From: an uncultured Syntrophobacteraceae bacterium
GTDB lineage: Bacteria > Desulfobacterota > Syntrophobacteria > Syntrophobacterales > Syntrophobacteraceae
Assembly (NCBI GenBank): GCA_937889795.1
Contig: CALBZH010000458.1
Location: forward strand, 1-6,372
Length of the DNA stretch: 6,372 nucleotides
Reading direction: 5' to 3'
Positions 1 through 6,372 of this stretch are shown here, piece after piece (within the stretch, counting starts at the first letter, position 1; the number at the start of each line of letters is the position of its first letter). Made by a program: the position numbers and the translations under genes. Below the pieces are notes generated by a model. That model made no database searches and was not told the origin of the DNA. It saw only the letters and a program-made list of their open reading frames with translations.

Positions 1-1597
1 CGACCGAGTCTGCCGTAAGGACGGCGAACCAAGTCGATTCGTCCTTTGAATCCGTCAGGCGCCGCTCGTACTCGACCGATTCGAGCCCCTGGGACTGAAG
101 CTTCAGGAGATTATAGTCGAACCGCACCTTGAGGAGTCCAGGGGACGCGGCGAGAGTCAACCCCGCAAGGACCAGCAGCATCGATCGGGGGCGATCCGAA
201 AACCATTGAAAGACGGGCAGGGACACGACTCGAGGCGGTGTTGTCGGGAAATACCCTTTCCGCCCAGCAAGCAACAACATGGCGGGAAGCACCGCCATCA
301 TGGCGATCAGACACAGGATAATCCCCGTTCCACCGATGAGTCCCAGCTCGGCCAGCCCTTTGAAATCCGACCCGAGAACAGAATAGAACGTACACACGGT
401 GCACGTGACCCCCAGGACGATTCCCGGGCCGGTGTGGTAAATCGCGGCGCGCACCGCCTCCTCCACACTGCATCCCGTGTGGGTCCCCTCGAGAAAGCGC
501 ATCACGATGTGAACGCCATAATCCACACCAATGCCCACAAGCACGAGGGCGAAGACCACCGACAGCAAGTTCAGCTCCCCCACGGTGACCGCCGCAAATC
601 CGAACGTCCAGGCGATAGAAACCCCAAGCGTCACCATGATGAGGAGGGGTCTCAGCCAGCCGTGCAGCACGAGGACGAACAGCACCGCGACCAGAAGCGT
701 ATCCACCACGGAAGCTCGCGCCATGTCGTTATTGGTGGTCTGCATCTCGTCCGCCTGGAGAGCGGGCCGACCCGTGATTCCTGCCCGCACCAGGGGAAGC
801 TCCTGTCGCACGGCGGCAAGCTCGCTTCGAATGAGCTTCAGCGGCTCATCGACGATTTCGAGCGTGCTGAAATCCTTGGCCGGCAAGATCTTCATGACGA
901 GGTATTTTCCACCGCCTGCCTCCAGGAAAGACCCGACCATGCCATTGAGATCGATGACCGTGCCATCCTCGACCTTCCCATCCAAAGCACCCCGAATGGT
1001 TGCGGTGAAGCGCGCGAGCCACTCCAGCCCGCGAAGGGCCATCGCGTCGTCGAGATCGACGAGCGCCCGCTGTCCCTCCCTGAAGAGGCGGCTCACCTGG
1101 AGCATGAGATTGGAGAGGGTGCGGTCGGTTAGCCAGGCATCGATGAAGGGACTCAGTGCGGACAAGATCCGGCTCAGCTCCGCAAGCTCCTCCGGGGATG
1201 CCATCTGGAGCGCGGCGTCCCCCAGGTCATCCGGTGTCACGCGGTAGAAGATCTCTTGCAGAAGGTTCCGATGTCCACGGAGCCTTTCCGCAAGCTTCTC
1301 CACAAACGTTTCCGCCTGCCGCCTTCCCTCCTCGCTCCCTCCCGTTTCCACGACCACGTACAAGTACTCCTGGTCGCCGAAATTGCGCAGAATCTCCAGG
1401 TGGGCCTTTTGATAGGGCAGGTCGGGGGATACCAGGCGGTCCTGGTCACCCGTCATCCGCAAATGCATCCAGGCGTACACGGACGATGCGACGGTCAAGG
1501 CAAGGGCCACGCCCAGGATGGCGCGGGGATAGGTCGAAACAGCTCTCCAAACGGCGCTCAGAACGCCTTCCTGCAATCGATGGTGTAAGCTCTTCAT
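1..1597 (-). CDS. RND/MMPL-family exporter, HpnN-like (3' end missing)
   Basis: The minus strand is open from an ATG at 1597 to the window edge, giving 532 codons with no stop; the 3' part, probably 300 or more residues, is missing. It reads as an inner-membrane RND-superfamily exporter of the MMPL/HpnN type. Visible in order: TM1 at about residues 26-43; a large periplasmic domain at about 44-296, with an SPDLPY motif near 57-62 and a TGRPALQADEM segment at 275-285; then a TM cluster at about 298-311, 317-338, 344-363, 391-410 and 419-444. The TM4 motif VGIGVDYGVH (354-363) is the RND/MMPL signature carrying the proton-relay aspartate (D359). A seventh TM (about 471-486) leads into FDYNLLKLQSQG, the start of the second periplasmic domain as in HpnN proteins. 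HpnN moves hopanoids to the outer membrane in Rhodopseudomonas; that substrate is inferred here. The ATG overlaps the upstream gene's stop (ATGA), and no good Shine-Dalgarno precedes it, which suggests translational coupling. Confidence 0.9.
   Translation of the reverse strand, partial: MKSLHHRLQEGVLSAVWRAVSTYPRAILGVALALTVASSVYAWMHLRMTGDQDRLVSPDLPYQKAHLEILRNFGDQEYLYVVVETGGSEEGRRQAETFVEKLAERLRGHRNLLQEIFYRVTPDDLGDAALQMASPEELAELSRILSALSPFIDAWLTDRTLSNLMLQVSRLFREGQRALVDLDDAMALRGLEWLARFTATIRGALDGKVEDGTVIDLNGMVGSFLEAGGGKYLVMKILPAKDFSTLEIVDEPLKLIRSELAAVRQELPLVRAGITGRPALQADEMQTTNNDMARASVVDTLLVAVLFVLVLHGWLRPLLIMVTLGVSIAWTFGFAAVTVGELNLLSVVFALVLVGIGVDYGVHIVMRFLEGTHTGCSVEEAVRAAIYHTGPGIVLGVTCTVCTFYSVLGSDFKGLAELGLIGGTGIILCLIAMMAVLPAMLLLAGRKGYFPTTPPRVVSLPVFQWFSDRPRSMLLVLAGLTLAASPGLLKVRFDYNLLKLQSQGLESVEYERRLTDSKDESTWFAVLTADSV
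1594..1597 (-). other. ATGA start/stop overlap between aminotransferase and exporter genes
   Basis: On the minus strand the four bases ATGA contain both the start codon of the exporter (1597-1595) and the TGA stop of the aminotransferase (1596-1594). The bases just upstream of the ATG (revcomp of 1598-1620) hold no clear GGAG-type site. Termination-reinitiation by the same ribosome is therefore the likely way the exporter is translated. Confidence 0.93.
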
Positions 1598-2970
1598 GCG
1601 CTGCGGGCTGTACGTAGGGCCAGATTTTTGGTCGTCGTCCAGGCGGAGCCGGGGAAACGGTGAGCGTCTTTGAGAACGGCTTCGAAGGATTCGAGGAAGT
1701 AGTCCACATCGGCCTGGTCGATGACCAGCGGAGGCATGATGCGTATGGTGTCGAGCCCGTGCCCGGCAACCTGGGTGAGGATGGAATACTTCTCCATCAA
1801 GGGCATCGTGATCATCTGGCAGAAGATGTCGGAATTCATGGAGTGCAGGAGCTTCCAGCCGGTCTTGAGCGTGAGAGACCGGGGCTCCCCGAACTGCACC
1901 CCGAGCATGAGACCCTTGCCCCGGATTTCGTGGAGCATTTCATAACGGTCGGCGAGGTCGTGCAGACCCGAAACGAGCGCCCGTCCCATCTTCTCGGCGT
2001 TTGAGGCGAGCTTTTCCTCCTGCAGCACGTGCAGCGTCGCCAGCCCGGCGGCCATGGCCAGGTCGTTCTGGCCGAAGGTGTTGGAGTGGGCGAAGCAGCG
2101 CTCCATGCTGTCAAATACGGCGGAATGGATCCACCGCTTGCAGAGGACCGCCCCGACCGGAATGAACCCACCAGAAAGGGCCTTGGACACCACCAGGATG
2201 TCCGGGACGACTCCCCAGTGCTCCATGGCGAACATCTTTCCCGTCCGCCCGAAGCCCGTCTGGACTTCATCGGCGATCAAGCAGGTGCCGTACGCGTCGC
2301 AGATTCTCCGCACGCCGGCGAAATAGTCGTCATCTGGAACGAAGGCCCCCTTCCCCTGGATGGGCTCGACGATGAAGGCGGCCACGTCGCGACCCGAGAG
2401 CGCCCCATCGAGCGACTCCAGGTCGTTAAAAGGAACGGCCGTGCATCCCTGGAGCAGCGGCTCGTTGCGCTCACGGAACTCCTCGTTCCCGTTGACCGAA
2501 AGCGCGCCCAGCGTGAGTCCGTGGAAGGCCTTGGCACAATAGACGACCTTCGTGCGCCGCGTGGCCTGCCGGGCGAATTTCAAGGCCCCTTCGACCCCTT
2601 CGGTCCCGGAGTTGGTGAAAAACACCGCATCCAGGTCACCCGGAGCGATTTGGGCAAGCGCCTCGGCAAGGAGTCCCGACAGGCACCCCACATCCATCTG
2701 CACCAGGTTGGCCGAATCGCTGTCGATGACTTCATGAAGCACCTGCTTCACCAACGGGTGGTTGCGTCCGATGTTGAACACGCCGAATCCCGACAGAAAG
2801 TCGAGAACCCGCCTCCCGCTGTCGTCGATGAGATAAGCACCCCTGGCGCTGGTGTAATTGCGCTGATACCCGATGACCTCGAGCACTCGTACCAGTTGGG
2901 GATTCACATACCGGGAATGAAGACCATAGGTTTCGGCGAGTCGGCTCTTGATGAGTGACACTACGTCCAT
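1594..2970 (-). CDS. Class III PLP-dependent aminotransferase, possibly HpnO-like
   Basis: This is a complete cytosolic class III aminotransferase (ornithine/acetylornithine/GABA type fold). Numbering here counts from a GTG at 2982, four codons before the chosen start. Key elements are SGTEGVE (125-131, cofactor phosphate loop), KAFHG (151-155, F/H stacking on the PLP ring), VEP (205-207), ADEVQTGFGRTG (237-248, with D238 contacting the pyridine nitrogen), SKALSGG (266-272, with K267 the Schiff-base lysine), HSNTFG (299-304), IRGKGLMLG (353-361) and IRIMPPL (413-419, R414 a likely carboxylate contact). All catalytic positions are present and about 460 residues is normal for the family. I prefer the ATG at 2970, which has GGTG six bases upstream; the GTG at 2982 lacks a ribosome site. 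The stop TGA (1596-1594) overlaps the ATG of the HpnN-like exporter. This pairing suggests an HpnO-like role in amino-hopanoid synthesis, but class III substrate specificity cannot be read from sequence, so other amino donors or acceptors remain possible. Confidence 0.93.
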   Translation of the reverse strand: MDVVSLIKSRLAETYGLHSRYVNPQLVRVLEVIGYQRNYTSARGAYLIDDSGRRVLDFLSGFGVFNIGRNHPLVKQVLHEVIDSDSANLVQMDVGCLSGLLAEALAQIAPGDLDAVFFTNSGTEGVEGALKFARQATRRTKVVYCAKAFHGLTLGALSVNGNEEFRERNEPLLQGCTAVPFNDLESLDGALSGRDVAAFIVEPIQGKGAFVPDDDYFAGVRRICDAYGTCLIADEVQTGFGRTGKMFAMEHWGVVPDILVVSKALSGGFIPVGAVLCKRWIHSAVFDSMERCFAHSNTFGQNDLAMAAGLATLHVLQEEKLASNAEKMGRALVSGLHDLADRYEMLHEIRGKGLMLGVQFGEPRSLTLKTGWKLLHSMNSDIFCQMITMPLMEKYSILTQVAGHGLDTIRIMPPLVIDQADVDYFLESFEAVLKDAHRFPGSAWTTTKNLALRTARSA

Positions 2971-3008
2971 CGAATTCACCACTCTGGGTTCGTAAAGAGA
3001 TCGAGAAG

Positions 3009-3021
3009 GGCGAGACTCGCC
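3009..3021. repeat. 13-bp palindrome in the predicted operon leader
   Basis: GGCGAG, a central A, and CTCGCC form a perfect 6+1+6 palindrome. It lies between the predicted transcription start (about 3074) and the aminotransferase start codon. In RNA it could form a five-pair GC-rich hairpin with a GAC or GUC loop; in DNA it could be a site for a dimeric repressor. No T-run follows on either strand, so it does not look like a terminator. Confidence 0.3.
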
Positions 3022-3080
3022 TGCGATAGCCCGAAGGTAGCGTCCGCGATTGACAAAATCCCTTCCAGATGTTGCCCAAG

Positions 3081-3109
3081 AACATACTCCAATTGCAAAG
3101 GGGTTTCAA
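3081..3109 (-). promoter_or_regulatory. Predicted sigma70-like promoter for the aminotransferase-exporter operon
   Basis: Reading the minus strand, a -35 box TTGAAA (3109-3104, 5 of 6 to consensus) is followed by a 17-bp spacer and a -10 box TATGTT (3086-3081, 4 of 6, keeping the key TA and final T). Transcription would start near 3074, giving a leader of about 100 bases before the ATG at 2970. The position, orientation and ideal spacing support it, but it is a by-eye prediction. Confidence 0.5.
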
Positions 3110-3299
3110 AAGAAAAGACGAATAGACGTAAGGCCGTCATGGATGGCCCACGATGGATGAAAAGAATTCGTCAAGCTTCCGAAAGGGAATTCCGATACGC
3201 ATTCCAATTCTATTTCCGACGACCCTCCTCGTGACGCTCCTCCACGCCCTCGCCTCTCACCGCGACCGTCATCAAGAGCAGGGTTATTGAATGCCGGTC

Positions 3300-3326
3300 C
3301 ACATGAAGCCGAAGTGTCTTCATGTG
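3300..3326. repeat. 9-bp inverted repeat in the divergent intergenic region
   Basis: The arms CACATGAAG (3300-3308) and CTTCATGTG (3318-3326) are perfect reverse complements separated by nine bases. A second GAAG inside the loop (3311-3314) could pair alternatively with the CTTC of the right arm. There is no T-tract, so this is not an intrinsic terminator. It could be an operator between the divergent genes or a leader hairpin of the plus-strand gene, about 190 bases upstream of its start. Confidence 0.35.
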
Positions 3327-3518
3327 ACAGCTGCTTCCGTGGAACGTCAACAGGCTCAAGCCTTTTGTCGTACATGTCTCGAGGCTCCTGCAATGAATCT
3401 CCTGTTCATCTTCCTCCACATCGGAAGACCCCATTTACGACCCTTGCAGAAATCGTGGCCCTTGAAGCGGTAATCGTGATTGCCGCTCCACGGGGGGCGG
3501 CGAGCGAACGTGCGAGAA

Positions 3519-3632
3519 ATGGACATGAGGCAAGACAGATTCTCCCCAAGAAGACCGATCCCCTGCCTGGTATTCCTGTTGCCCGCTATCGTTGCCTTCC
3601 TGATCGCGGCTCCGAGCCCGCGAATCCATGCG
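3519..3632 (+). other. Sec signal peptide of the beta-helix protein
   Basis: Residues 1-13 carry several arginines (R4, R7, R11, R12). They are followed by a hydrophobic core at about 16-31 (CLVFLLPAIVAFLIAA) and a likely signal peptidase I site after RIHA (A38, before ATT). C16 lies at the start of the core rather than after it, so a lipobox is not indicated and export as a soluble or surface protein is expected. Confidence 0.8.
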
Positions 3633-6355
3633 GCGACCACGTCCGGGAACATTTCCGTAGATGAGACCTGGAGCGGCGCTTTGGAGATCACCGGAAACGT
3701 CACGGTCGATGACGGCATCACTCTGACCATTCACGCCGGCACGGTAATTCGGTTCGTTGACAACACCGGCCTGATCGTCAACGGCAGGTTAGAGGTGCTC
3801 GGCACTGTCGAGCAGCCCGTCACATTCACCTCCGCCTCGGCAGAGCCGACCCCGGGCAGTTGGACTGGGATTTACATCACGCCCTACACCACGAGCCTGC
3901 CCGGACCCGTCCGGCATGCTGTGGTCACCCACGCGTCCACCGGGATTTGGTGCGCGAGACGCGGGGCGAGCATCGAGGATTCCAGCATCTCGCAATGCAT
4001 CCAGGGGATCCTGTTGGCAGCGTCGGCAGGCGTCAAACGATGCACGATCACCGAATGCCGCGAGTATGGGATCCTTTTCGAGGAGCCTGGCGACTTTGTC
4101 CTTGAAATCGTCGACAACCACATTGCACGCTGCGGAACGGGCATTTCCGTTTGCGGAATGTATTGTTACGGCGACATCACCATTCGAAGCAACATTGTGC
4201 GGGAGAGTACCGAGGCTGGCATCCGCGTCACCTATGCCTTCAAAGCCGATATCCTGTTCAACACGGTTGTCAACAACACCTATGGATTGGTCCTCAATTG
4301 GATCAGGGAAGCCTTCACCGTTTCATCCAATATCCTGGCGTTCAACGGCTGCGGCATTCGCCTGTATGATACCTTTGGCCCGCGCATTCTCTGCTACAAT
4401 GCTTACTGGAGCAACCATACCGATACCGTGGGGCTCAGTGCCGGAGAATCGGACGTCATCATCGACCCGCGCTTTGTCGGAGCCCTCGATTTCCGTCTCC
4501 AACCCGATTCGCCCTGCATCGACGCAGGCGACCCTGCGATCCAGGACCCCGATTCCACCCGCTCCGACATGGGGGCCTATGGCGCCGGAGGCAACCCTCC
4601 CCCTGAAACCGGCAACGCTCCCCCATACCCCCCGGTCAATGTCCTTCCTGCAGCGGACGCCGTTGTCTCGCCCCCGGCCGTGCCCCTCACGGTGAGCTCC
4701 TTTGCCGATCCCGACCCACAAGACGTCCACACGTCTTCCAGGTGGCTGGTATGGCAAAACGGCGACCCCGTCGGATTGCCGGTTTACGACAGTGGAGAGA
4801 CTTCAAAAGCTCTCTCCAGCATTTCTGTCCCGCTTTCCCTGTTGCAGGCGGACACCATCTACCATTGGCAAGCTCGCTTCCAGGACAGCCATGGGGGGTG
4901 GTCGAGCTTCTCGCTTGCCACGTCCTTCGTAACTCCCAAGGACTCTGACCCGCCTGAAACCTTGATTCGTTACGGTCCGGACGAGGGGAGCTTCATCGGC
5001 ACCAGAAGCCCTTATTTTTCCTGGGAAGGCAGTGACTTCTACGGAGAAGATCTAAGCTTCTCCTACGCGATGGACTCCATGGAGAGCTGGTCTTCGTTCG
5101 AGCCTTCTTCCTACAAGATTCTCAACGGACTCACCGATGGACCTCACTTCTTCACCGTCAGAGCCAAAGACGCCAGTGGAAACATCGATCCTACACCCGC
5201 TGTCAGGCATTTCATCGTCGACACCGTGCCACCTTATCTCAGCAACATAAGCGTTTCCCAAATCACGAGCCATAGTGCGCTCGTGACCTGGAGCACCGAC
5301 GAGCCTGCCTCATCTCAAGTATCGTATGGCTACTCGATGACTTCCGAGAGCACAACTCCCGTGGACACAAACGCGGTTACCGCCCACTCCGTTACGCTCG
5401 AGTACCTCAGGGCCGACACAACGGTCCATTTCTCAGTCCGGTCCCAAGACCGGGCTGGCAACCCGCGCACCTCCGAAGAGATGACCTTCAGAACAACGCC
5501 GGTGAAGGAGGTGTCCCCACCGGAAACCACCCTCGTTCGAGGGCCCCAGGAAGACTCCCTCGGCAACCCTCGTGAAGTAACCTTCGCCTGGACCGGGAGC
5601 GACGACTGCACCCCCACCGCGAATCTCCTCTACGCATTCCGCCTGGACTACGATACCTGGTCGTCCTTCGCCGCAGCCACTTCCTGGACCGCTTACAGCC
5701 TCACGGACGGTTGGCACACCTTTGCGGTGAAAGCGAGAGACCAATCGGGTAAAGAGGATCCAACGCCAGCAGTCAGGAGCTTCCAAGTCGATGCGATTCC
5801 TCCGTCTCCCGCCTCCGACTTCCGGTCGTCGGTGACACAGACAGGTGCGGACCTTCAATGGGTGGCGTCCCCCTCCCCGGACACTCAGGCCTACCGGTTG
5901 TTTTGGGACAAAGGGCTGGGAGTCCTCGATTACGTGACGCCCTATGCAACGATCCCCCACCCGGGAAGTACGCTGAGCCTTGTCCTTCCGAACCGTGGGA
6001 CGTACCGGTTCGCTCTGCGCGCCGTGGATCGTGTTGGAAACGAAGAAAAGAACACGCACCTGGTGACAACGGTCGCCCTCACACGCCCCAACGCTCCGAC
6101 GTTGAAACCCGTAACCAGCCCAACCCTCACTCCCGTTCAAGTCCTCTCGGGCACCAAGGATGCTCAAACCTCGCTCTCCATCAATGGGATCGAAGTGACT
6201 CCCCTGAACGAGGCGACGGAATGGTCGTACGAAGCCTCCCTTGCGGTGGGCTTGAACCGTTTTGAGATTGCGTGCCGCAGCACGACGGGAGAGCCGAGCT
6301 CGCCGGTTGTCGCTTCAATCGAATACGACGCCCTGCCCTTCCCGGTCACCACCCT
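3519..6355 (+). CDS. Secreted beta-helix protein with Ig/FN3-like modules (3' end missing)
   Basis: The frame is open from an ATG at 3519 to the contig end, about 945 residues without a stop. An in-frame stop at 3477 bounds it upstream. Residues 1-38 are a Sec signal peptide. Residues 40-355 are a right-handed parallel beta-helix, with an N-terminal strand segment (VDDGITLTIHAGTVIRF), about six coils and the closing motif SPCIDAGDP (331-339). After a proline-rich linker come five modules of about 95 residues (373-853), each ending in a DxxG motif (D456, D551, D644, D741, D837), then a further Ig-like module (about 855-937). Such proteins are extracellular or surface-bound adhesins or polysaccharide-associated proteins; no catalytic site is recognisable, so no activity is claimed. 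The start may instead be the in-frame ATG at 3525, which has GAG eight bases upstream. C-terminal anchoring or sorting signals, if any, are lost. In-frame codons from 6357 on (D-R-K-S-T) are adapter, not protein. Confidence 0.88.
3636..4583 (+). other. Right-handed parallel beta-helix domain
   Basis: This is residues 40-355 of the secreted protein. Coil turns are marked by repeated G-[IL] steps at 163, 184, 208, 234, 256 and 279, a spacing of 21-26 residues typical of PbH1/NosD-like helices. Many coils have N-I/T-[IV] starts (NHI, NIV, NTV, NIL). The end is closed by SPCIDAGDP and a following D-S-T-R-S-D-M-G-A-Y segment, as in many bacterial beta-helix proteins. Ten cysteines lie between residues 145 and 333. 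Confidence 0.8.
4950..5234 (+). repeat. Ig-like module, copy 1 of an internal protein repeat
   Basis: Residues 478-572 run from PPET to VDTVPP. They share with copy 2 (5517-5804) the opening PPET, a WSSF block, LTDG-H-F-V-A-D, and the block DPTPAVR followed by F, VD and PP. The codons differ at many third positions, so the duplication is not recent. Confidence 0.75.
5517..5804 (+). repeat. Ig-like module, copy 2 of an internal protein repeat
   Basis: Residues 667-762 align nearly end to end with copy 1 at an offset of 189-190 residues. Each copy is followed by an FN3-like module of about 90 residues (571-661 and 761-853, the latter with QWVASPSPDTQAYRL and VDRVGN). The repeating unit is therefore probably the two-module pair rather than one domain. 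Confidence 0.75.
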
Positions 6356-6372
6356 AGATCGGAAGAGCACAC
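6356..6372 (+). other. Illumina TruSeq adapter remnant at contig end (artefact)
   Basis: The last 17 bases, AGATCGGAAGAGCACAC, are identical to the first 17 bases of the Illumina TruSeq read 1 3' adapter. The leading A (6356) corresponds to the A-tail added in library preparation, so the genuine insert ends at 6355. A chance match of this length exactly at a contig end is very unlikely. These bases should be excluded from any gene or protein. Confidence 0.97.

Larger units (their letters stand above)
2983..3518. other. Divergent intergenic region without a convincing gene
   Basis: This stretch of 536 bases separates the minus-strand operon from the plus-strand secreted protein. Short open frames exist on both strands, but their translations show no family motif, have weak starts, and overlap or are out of frame with the flanking genes. 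I see the minus-strand promoter and two small inverted repeats listed separately. I found no convincing -10/-35 pair for the plus-strand gene, no tRNA, no attachment site and no terminator. Confidence 0.6.

Noticed and set aside
206..1132. A 308-codon open frame on the plus strand
   Set aside because: It is antisense to the RND exporter. Its translation is rich in H, R, D, E and Q with no hydrophobic core or family motif, typical of the complement of a high-GC coding strand.
2029..2958. A 309-codon open frame on the plus strand
   Set aside because: It is fully antisense to the aminotransferase, whose catalytic motifs are intact. It has no recognisable domain, so it is a shadow frame.
3050..3055. 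An exact TTGACA on the plus strand, considered as a -35 box for the secreted protein
   Set aside because: Sixteen to nineteen bases downstream there is nothing like TATAAT, and it lies more than 450 bases from the gene start.
3106..3393. A 95-codon minus-strand frame in the intergenic region
   Set aside because: It is charged and low in hydrophobic residues, with no motif and no convincing ribosome site. It also overlaps the predicted promoter's -35 box.
3566..3568. Cysteine 16 of the secreted protein considered as a lipoprotein lipobox cysteine
   Set aside because: It precedes the hydrophobic core instead of following it, and a signal peptidase I-type site (RIHA before ATT) is present downstream.
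3287..3664. A 125-codon plus-strand frame starting in the intergenic region
   Set aside because: It overlaps the signal peptide and start of the secreted protein in another frame, has no ribosome site and shows no family motif.
5433..6167. A 244-codon open frame on the minus strand
   Set aside because: It is antisense to the Ig/FN3 modules of the secreted protein, with a glycine/arginine-rich, low-complexity translation and no motif.
1..6372. CRISPR arrays, tRNA or rRNA genes, insertion sequences, phage or plasmid functions
   Set aside because: I saw no regularly spaced direct repeats, no cloverleaf or rRNA-like segments and no transposase or integrase motifs. The only repeats are protein-level module duplications and two short palindromes.

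Overview
The window looks like one short metagenomic or draft-assembly contig from a Gram-negative bacterium of moderately high GC (roughly 60% by eye). Both outer genes run off the ends. The right end finishes in 17 bases of Illumina TruSeq adapter (6356-6372), so genuine sequence stops at about 6355. The lineage cannot be fixed from sequence alone. An HpnN-like RND exporter beside a class III aminotransferase, and a secreted beta-helix/Ig-like protein across a divergent intergenic region, would fit Desulfobacterota, Myxococcota or similar groups, but this is a weak inference.

Left part, minus strand (1-2970, reading right to left). A complete class III PLP-dependent aminotransferase (1594-2970) is followed by an RND/MMPL-type membrane exporter (1-1597, 3' end missing). 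The two overlap by the four bases ATGA, so they are almost certainly one translationally coupled operon. The exporter resembles HpnN, the hopanoid RND transporter family. The aminotransferase is of the type that includes HpnO, the proposed aminotransferase for aminobacteriohopanetriol. A hopanoid or other polycyclic-lipid role is therefore a reasonable hypothesis: the aminotransferase would make an amino-modified lipid or side-chain precursor and the exporter would move lipid towards the outer membrane. No other hopanoid gene is visible to confirm it.

Middle (2971-3518). This is a divergent intergenic region of about 540 bases with no convincing gene. It holds a good sigma70-like promoter for the minus-strand operon (TTGAAA-17 bp-TATGTT), a 13-bp palindrome in the predicted leader and a 9+9-bp inverted repeat.

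Right part, plus strand (3519-6355). This is a large secreted protein, cut off at its C-terminus after about 945 residues. It has a Sec signal peptide, a right-handed parallel beta-helix with six visible coils and unusually many cysteines, a proline-rich linker, and then a regular train of Ig-like/FN3 modules of about 95 residues each. Part of this train is an A-B-A'-B' duplication. It is probably an extracellular or surface adhesin-like or carbohydrate-associated protein. Its function and anchoring are unknown because the C-terminus is missing. Nothing links it functionally to the divergent operon.
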